From: Vibrio sp. 10N.261.55.A7
Lineage (GTDB): Bacteria; Pseudomonadota; Gammaproteobacteria; Enterobacterales; Vibrionaceae
Assembly: GCF_002877365.1 (NCBI RefSeq)
Contig: NZ_MCWZ01000288.1
Location: 1 to 32,884 of the forward strand
Reading direction: 5' to 3'
DNA length: 32,884 nucleotides
The notes under the pieces are model-generated. The model saw nothing but the letters and a program-made list of their open reading frames with translations. It had not been told where the DNA came from and did not search any database. Positions 28,138-32,884 of this stretch are shown piece by piece. Both the position numbers and the translations under genes were made by a program. The stretch's first letter is position 1. Each line of letters begins with the position of its first letter.

Positions 28138-28260
28138 ATTTGGGGATTCCATAATTTTCTATGGAGCTTAGTGTGACATTTCTTTATCATGCCCGACAAC
28201 ACCAAGATTCATAATTCTCTATCGGTGGACTCTTTTTATTCCTATTCTCTCGGAGTCTCT

Positions 28261-29631
28261 GTGCATCGTTATAAACAAGAAACATCTAACCTCATTAAAC
28301 TAGCAACACCTGTTCTTATTGCTTCGGTTGCACAAACGGGCATGGGATTTGTTGATACTGTAATGGCCGGCGGGGTCAGTGCTAGTGACATGGCGGCCGT
28401 CTCTATCGCAGCGAGTATCTGGCTGCCTTCTATTCTCTTCGGTGTTGGTCTACTGATGGCACTCGTGCCTGTTGTTGCTCAGCTCAATGGCGCCGGGAAA
28501 CAATCAAAGATTCCATTTCAGATTCATCAAGGCATTAGTATGGCTTTGATCATCTCTATACCGATTATCTTCGTGCTGATGCAAACGCACCGTATTCTCG
28601 ACCTTATGGAAGTTGATGCGCTGATGGCTGAGAAAACAAATGGGTACATGTTTGCTGTTGTTTTTGCGGTTCCTGCCTTCTTGCTTTTCCAAGCGCTTCG
28701 TAGCTATACCGATGGTATGGCACTGACAAAGCCGGCGATGGTGATCGGTTTTATCGGCTTACTTGCCAATATTCCGTTGAACTGGATGTTTGTATACGGC
28801 AAGTTAGGAGCACCAGCACTTGGTGGCGTTGGCTGTGGCGTGGCGACGTCCATTGTTTATTGGTTGATGTTTGCCCTTCTAATATTTTACGTCATAACCT
28901 CAAAACGCTTGGCACACATAGAGTTGTTCCAGACGTTTCACTGGCCTGAACGTAAAGCGCTTACTCGATTAATGAAGCTAGGTTTTCCTGTCGCTGCCGC
29001 AATGTTTTTCGAAGTGACGCTATTTGCGGTTGTGGCACTGCTCGTGGCTCCACTAGGGCCACTCGTAGTGGCAGCACATCAGGTCGCCATAAACTTTTCA
29101 TCGCTCGTCTTCATGTTGCCCATGAGTATCGGTGCCGCCGTGAGTATCCGCATTGGGCAAAAGCTCGGAGAAGAGAACACAGAAGGTGCCATGATAGCGT
29201 CGCATGTTGGTCTTATTGTCGGGCTCGCCCTTGCTGCATTTACTGCAATACTGACTTTAGTGTTCAGAGAGAACATTGCCTATCTCTATACTGACAACAG
29301 AGCCGTAATAGACTTAGCCATGCAGTTGCTACTTTTTGCTGCGGTCTATCAGTGCGCCGATACCATTCAAGTGGTTGCGGCTGGCGCACTTCGCGGATAC
29401 AAAGATATGGCGGCTATTTTCAATCGAACCTTCATCGCTTACTGGGTATTAGGTCTACCGAGTGGCTATATTTTGGGAATGACAGATTGGATTGTTGAAC
29501 CTATGGGCGCTCATGGCTTTTGGATTGGTTTCATTATTGGTCTTTCAGCAGGCGCATTGATGCTAGGAATTCGTTTGAGGTGGATGCACAAGCAAGAGGA
29601 AGAAGTGCAATTGGCGTTTGGAGCCAAATAG
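28261..29631 (+). CDS. norM: Na+-coupled multidrug efflux pump NorM (MATE family)
   Basis: A 456-residue inner-membrane antiporter with 12 hydrophobic helices. It exports fluoroquinolones, dyes and other cationic drugs using sodium or proton gradients (as characterised for Vibrio NorM). The sequence HRYKQETSNLIKLATPVLIA, MGFVDTVMAGG and GALRGYKDM closely match Vibrio NorM. A longer frame starts at 28189, but the GTG at 28261 has GGAG at 28252-28255, five bases upstream, and gives exactly the known 456-residue length. A terminator follows at 29689. Confidence 0.95.
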   Translation: MHRYKQETSNLIKLATPVLIASVAQTGMGFVDTVMAGGVSASDMAAVSIAASIWLPSILFGVGLLMALVPVVAQLNGAGKQSKIPFQIHQGISMALIISIPIIFVLMQTHRILDLMEVDALMAEKTNGYMFAVVFAVPAFLLFQALRSYTDGMALTKPAMVIGFIGLLANIPLNWMFVYGKLGAPALGGVGCGVATSIVYWLMFALLIFYVITSKRLAHIELFQTFHWPERKALTRLMKLGFPVAAAMFFEVTLFAVVALLVAPLGPLVVAAHQVAINFSSLVFMLPMSIGAAVSIRIGQKLGEENTEGAMIASHVGLIVGLALAAFTAILTLVFRENIAYLYTDNRAVIDLAMQLLLFAAVYQCADTIQVVAAGALRGYKDMAAIFNRTFIAYWVLGLPSGYILGMTDWIVEPMGAHGFWIGFIIGLSAGALMLGIRLRWMHKQEEEVQLAFGAK

Positions 29632-29688
29632 ATAGGCTTCGTTTCGAGTCAATTTGGGCTCATGCGAAGCGTCCCTTCATCAACGTTT

Positions 29689-29720
29689 AAAGCTCAGGAT
29701 GTAAATACCTGAGCTTTTTT
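29689..29720. terminator. Terminator between norM and the ligase gene
   Basis: AAAGCTCAGG (29689-29698) pairs with CCTGAGCTTT (29708-29717) around a nine-base loop and is followed by more T; the A-run on the left makes it usable from the minus strand too. It lies between the convergent norM and ligE genes. Confidence 0.88.
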
Positions 29721-29733
29721 AATTTGAGGTGAA

Positions 29734-30576
29734 CTAATAGACCGTCCGCTCCCTTAAGAATCGCGCAAATTTCGGCACACCATTGTGGGTCACCCCGTTG
29801 TAGCGAAAAGTCACGGTTGAACCAATCTTGGGCGGGTTTCGTCTTTGGCTATCGTTGAAGCCACTTCCAATAAAAAACTCTATGCCTGATTCTAATCTGA
29901 CCTTCAGTGAGCCCATCAAACCTTTAAACTTACCATTGCCAAGCTTGTACCCAATAACGACGGCTTCAGTATCCTCATGCTTTTTCAGTTTCAGCATGTC
30001 ATTGCTTCGCCCTGCTTGATATCGGCTTGAGATCTTTCGTAGCATTATTCCCTCGCCTTTATTGTCATTGACATTATTGAGATGGCTAAACAACTCCCCT
30101 TCTGATTCTATTGGCGTATGGACGACGTATTTGATGTGACTTGCTTGCTGAGTCTGCACCCAGTGAATCAAATTGTAATAACGTTTTTGGTAATCTCCGG
30201 CACTCTCCGGCATATCAAATAGCATGAAGGTTATTTGTTTCCACGCCCTATCATACGGTGTTTCGTCCATCACGGTTTGCTGAACGATATGAAAGTTACC
30301 TCGTCCAGCCCAAAGTTCACCTTCCATAGGATGGGATGGTAACGGCTCAGTGAACCATTGAGGGGCATAGATGGGATGACCATTTCTAGTGACTAATTGC
30401 TCCCCTGTCCATATCGCACGGATACCATCTAGCTTCTCACTCTTCCAGTACTCACTAATGTCAATGCCCGACTTGTAGCTGTGTGCATTCATAACGCCAA
30501 TATCTTGTTCATAGGCAGAATAAGCAGGCGCACTGAACGCAATCAGGATACTGACTGAAATTACCGATAAATTCAC
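29734..30576 (-). CDS. Periplasmic ATP-dependent DNA ligase (LigE-like)
   Basis: A 280-residue minimal ATP-dependent DNA ligase. The signal peptide ends near AYSA (residue 21), predicting export. The catalytic lysine is Lys48 in motif I (EKLDGIRAIW); RNGHPIYAP, the motif III-like GELWAGRGNFH, motif IV EGIMLRKISS, motif V MLKLKKHEDTEAVVIGY, and an OB-fold C-terminus (VTFRYNGVTHNGVPKFARF) follow. Related Vibrio and Neisseria LigE enzymes are periplasmic and join nicked DNA. The role is unproven; links to DNA uptake or biofilm DNA have been proposed. Upstream is the long syp promoter region on the opposite strand. Confidence 0.93.
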   Translation of the reverse strand: MNLSVISVSILIAFSAPAYSAYEQDIGVMNAHSYKSGIDISEYWKSEKLDGIRAIWTGEQLVTRNGHPIYAPQWFTEPLPSHPMEGELWAGRGNFHIVQQTVMDETPYDRAWKQITFMLFDMPESAGDYQKRYYNLIHWVQTQQASHIKYVVHTPIESEGELFSHLNNVNDNKGEGIMLRKISSRYQAGRSNDMLKLKKHEDTEAVVIGYKLGNGKFKGLMGSLKVRLESGIEFFIGSGFNDSQRRNPPKIGSTVTFRYNGVTHNGVPKFARFLRERTVY

Positions 30577-30737
30577 AACACTTCCTTTTGCTGAATTTCA
30601 CCTCACACACCATTCAACCAGAGAATCCAGAACTTAACTTCAATAACATAGATCAATGCGATCGGTTTCGTATTGTTTCTTCCTTTTAAACGGATAAGTT
30701 TCAGCACAACGGAACAAAACTCTCATCGTTAAAGTGA

Positions 30738-30752
30738 TTCTCAAATTGAGAA
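30738..30752 (+). promoter_or_regulatory. SypG-type enhancer palindrome upstream of sypA
   Basis: TTCTCAAATTGAGAA is a perfect palindrome arms TTCTCA/TGAGAA around three bases. It fits the recalled SypG consensus TTCTCANNNTG. It lies about 104 bases upstream of the predicted transcription start, the right range for an NtrC-family activator. Confidence 0.65.
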
Positions 30753-30822
30753 ATACGCTTTGTCAATTTGATAGTACGTATAGGATTGCGTTTAAAGTAT
30801 TGAATTTTAATGAATTAAATTA

Positions 30823-30838
30823 TGGCACAGATAGTGCT
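30823..30838 (+). promoter_or_regulatory. Sigma-54 promoter of sypA
   Basis: TGGCAC, five bases, GTGCT: the -24 GG (30824-30825) and -12 GC (30836-30837) are ten bases apart, as the sigma-54 consensus requires. The predicted start is near 30849, 23 bases before the sypA ATG. Confidence 0.75.
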
Positions 30839-30871
30839 CTATTAGATTCATACCAAACAGGAGATAACATT

Positions 30872-31192
30872 ATGGAATTACGTACTGTAGAAGCAAACGA
30901 CACTATTCTTACCCTTGAGATTGTAGGTAACCTCGACGCAGAAGGAAGTCGTGATGCGCAGCCACAAATTGACGCGGTTATAACAGATGAAACGCACAAT
31001 GAAATCGAGTTAGATTTTAGCCGCGTTGATTTCCTAGATTCTTCGGGTGTTGGCGCCTTGGTTTACATGTACAAAAGATTGGTTGAGCGTGAAAGAAATA
31101 TGCGTATTGAAAACGTTCGTGGACAGCCTCTTGAGATAATCAATCTATTGCGTATTGGTCAAGCGATACCAGTAAACTCAAATACTCACTAA
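30872..31192 (+). CDS. sypA: STAS-domain anti-sigma-factor antagonist SypA-like
   Basis: A 106-residue single STAS domain. The phosphoacceptor serine is Ser57 in FLDSSGVGAL. In V. fischeri, SypA controls symbiosis biofilm and is switched by the kinase/phosphatase SypE (known). Here it is the first gene of sypA-sypB-sypC. The start ATG at 30872 is chosen over a GTG at 30734, because the longer frame runs through the enhancer and sigma-54 promoter and AGGAG (30859-30863) lies eight bases before the ATG. Confidence 0.9.
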   Translation: MELRTVEANDTILTLEIVGNLDAEGSRDAQPQIDAVITDETHNEIELDFSRVDFLDSSGVGALVYMYKRLVERERNMRIENVRGQPLEIINLLRIGQAIPVNSNTH

Positions 31193-31248
31193 ACCTTACT
31201 ATAATCATTCATATAACTATAAAATTTCTAGAATGAAGGACGTTGGCG

Positions 31249-32082
31249 ATGAAAGGATTCCTTATACACATAGCGATAGTTGCAACCGTCGTGATCAATA
31301 CGGGTTGCTCTAGTTATCCGGAAGAGGGTCGCGGTGGACTTGCAGAAAACTATGCTGCATCCGATTTCTCTCCGGTCATGCCTGATGAACCTTTAGGTCC
31401 TGAACACGGCTTAAGGTTCGACTGGCAACTGGCTAAGCTTCAGCTAGATTCTTTAGTACAACAGGGGGCGAAGTGGTGCTTTCCAGCCGCAGTTGTCCAA
31501 GCCATTGAAAAACAAAATCGTATTGCTCGAGAATTAGAAGGTGGGCTTCTACTTGATGCCGCCAACGACTTGGTTATTCAACGTAAACGCCTCAATGAAC
31601 TTGAATTGCAACTTGACTACGTCACATCGCAAACACGTTGCGTCCCACCTAAAAATCAATATCAGTTAAATCAACAATTGGCGGTCGTTGATCAGCTCTA
31701 CGAAATACTTAACGTCGATAATCAATTCGCTCTTGATTCGACTGAAATTAACCCTAAATACATGGGCCACCTAGCGAAAGCGGCGAATCTCCTTGTTGAA
31801 CACAAGACGTTAAAGCTCTCTGTCACAGGGCATGCTGACGCAAGGGGTGATAACCAATACAACCAGAAATTAGCAATGGGTCGTGCAAAGCAAGTGAAAC
31901 GTTATTTGACCATATTTGGTTTGAGCCCCAACCGAATCACGACTCATTCCTTGGGGGCTGAACTTCCTCTCTTCGAAGGCGATTCCCCGGGCGTTCTGTT
32001 AACGAACAGACGTGTAAGCGTTGAGATTATCTCAACACAAGATCATGATGTGACGGCGTCACAAGGAGGTTTGTATGAATAA
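31249..32082 (+). CDS. sypB: OmpA-family lipoprotein, SypB-like
   Basis: A 277-residue envelope protein. The signal peptide ends in VINTGCSS; the cysteine at about residue 20 is a plausible lipid anchor although the lipobox (NTGC) lacks Leu at -3. A middle helical region (about 60-135) precedes a C-terminal OmpA peptidoglycan-binding domain with VTGHADARGDNQYN, LAMGRAKQVKRYL and LLTNRRVSVEI. Conserved as SypB in the syp locus. AAGGA ends eight bases before the ATG at 31249. The end overlaps sypC by eight bases. Confidence 0.88.
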   Translation: MKGFLIHIAIVATVVINTGCSSYPEEGRGGLAENYAASDFSPVMPDEPLGPEHGLRFDWQLAKLQLDSLVQQGAKWCFPAAVVQAIEKQNRIARELEGGLLLDAANDLVIQRKRLNELELQLDYVTSQTRCVPPKNQYQLNQQLAVVDQLYEILNVDNQFALDSTEINPKYMGHLAKAANLLVEHKTLKLSVTGHADARGDNQYNQKLAMGRAKQVKRYLTIFGLSPNRITTHSLGAELPLFEGDSPGVLLTNRRVSVEIISTQDHDVTASQGGLYE

Positions 32083-32884
32083 GCCAATCAAAAATGCATT
32101 GATGCTTCTAGCCTTAGTAATCAACCTTCTTTCTTTTTCATCCATTGCAGCAGAAGAGCAAGAAACCGTTCAAGTCGGTGATCTCATACAGGTTAACCTG
32201 CCAGGTGAAGAAACATTAAATCGAGGTTTTCAAGTCGACAAAAGAGGACGAATTTCTCTGCCTGAAGTGGGTGCTATTTTTGTCGCGGGTTACGATGAAG
32301 ATCAACTAGAAAAAAACGTGTTAGCTGCACTGAAATCGGTATTTCGCGACCTGTCTAATGCGTCAGTCTACATCGCTGAGCAACAAATTCTCATCTCTGT
32401 TCAAGGCTACGTGAATTCACCTGGTGAATACACATTGCCAAAAAGTGCAGACATTCAAATGGCCCTTTATGCGGCTGGCGGATTACGTTCTGGCGCTCAG
32501 CTCAATAACATGCTGTTGAAACGTGGCAAAGAGAAACAAGCCTTTAACTACAAAGCTTTTCTTGACTCAGGCGATGAAACAAAACTTCCTGCCCTCGCCT
32601 CACTCGATACCTTATTTGTCCCGGCCTCACCTCTCGTTGGAAACATCGAACAAACCTTTGATCCAGCAAAGCTTGCTAACTCTGGCGACAGTGCGGATAG
32701 CCGAAACGCAATCAAGGTCTTTGGTGAGGTCAATGCACCGGGTTCATTTTCCTTTAAAGAAGGAACCGATCTGGTTGATGTGATCATGCGTTCTGGCGGC
32801 GTGACACGTTATGCAGGTGTTGAGCAAATCCGAATCATCACAAATAACACACCAGAAATATTCAACCTTAAACGTTACCTAGAC
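32075..32884 (+). CDS. sypC: Polysaccharide export outer-membrane protein, SypC-like (partial)
   Basis: An incomplete gene; 270 codons are present and the frame is open to the window edge. It starts at the ATG at 32075, overlapping the sypB stop by eight bases, with AAGGAGG at 32063-32069. The signal peptide ends near SSIAA. The Poly_export domain follows (VQVGDLIQVNLPGEETLNRGFQV..RGRISLPEVGAIFVAG). SLBB-type repeats follow: ISVQGYVNSPGEYTLPK and IKVFGEVNAPGSFSFKEG. Wza-like proteins form the outer-membrane exit for exported polysaccharide. The sypA-sypB-sypC order matches the V. fischeri syp locus. Confidence 0.9.
   Translation, partial: MNKPIKNALMLLALVINLLSFSSIAAEEQETVQVGDLIQVNLPGEETLNRGFQVDKRGRISLPEVGAIFVAGYDEDQLEKNVLAALKSVFRDLSNASVYIAEQQILISVQGYVNSPGEYTLPKSADIQMALYAAGGLRSGAQLNNMLLKRGKEKQAFNYKAFLDSGDETKLPALASLDTLFVPASPLVGNIEQTFDPAKLANSGDSADSRNAIKVFGEVNAPGSFSFKEGTDLVDVIMRSGGVTRYAGVEQIRIITNNTPEIFNLKRYLD

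Noticed and set aside
28189..28260. 24-residue N-terminal extension of norM
   Set aside because: The GTG at 28261 has GGAG five bases upstream and restores the known 456-residue NorM.
30734..30871. N-terminal extension of sypA from a GTG
   Set aside because: The extension would translate through the enhancer palindrome and sigma-54 promoter; the ATG at 30872 has a good ribosome binding site and gives the normal STAS length.

Overview
The window looks like a chromosomal segment of a Vibrio or close relative. Evidence: an ORF with a GTG start that restores the 456-residue length of Vibrio NorM, next to riboflavin synthase; Vibrio-type small families (DUF2960-like, DUF3802-like); a periplasmic LigE-type DNA ligase; and the first genes of a syp (symbiosis polysaccharide) locus. 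The species is not claimed. No rRNA, tRNA, insertion sequence, integrase or CRISPR array was seen.

Layout. 1-3456: the tail of an unknown gene, then a tight two-gene unit of a membrane-anchored P-loop/winged-helix protein with a degenerate Walker A motif and a small MscS channel. 3729-7260 (minus): an NtrC-type response regulator and its Cache-domain histidine kinase. 7458-12216 (plus): a divergent operon for tungstate uptake (tupA, tupB, tupC) and molybdopterin cofactor maturation (mobA, a mobB-moeA fusion), behind a near-consensus sigma-54 promoter. This suggests that the two-component system controls the operon. 12333-20000: housekeeping and accessory genes, namely a DUF2960-like protein, N-acetylglucosamine kinase, tapT, a sterol-desaturase-family enzyme, a chemotaxis receptor, an NlpC/P60 lipoprotein, a DUF3802-like protein and a fructosamine-kinase-family protein. 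20026-22296: an RlhA-like U32 protein. 22401-23636 (minus): a free-standing ExoY/CyaA/edema-factor-type nucleotidyl cyclase, the most unexpected gene here. 23945-26820 (minus): an EamA transporter and an ABC exporter. 27208-30576: a CPXCG zinc-ribbon-like protein, ribE, norM and ligE. 30738 to the end: an activator-like palindrome, a sigma-54 promoter and sypA-sypB-sypC (sypC is cut by the window edge).

Themes. Two sigma-54 promoters were found. One lies beside a divergent sigma-54 activator gene (tup). The other lies below a palindrome that fits the known SypG site (syp). The cyclase keeps the lysine pair, the DxD metal motif and the HHSDEAG segment of ExoY, but has almost no N-terminal leader and no visible secretion or immunity partner. 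Functions are assigned by reading motifs and recalling families; no database search was run.
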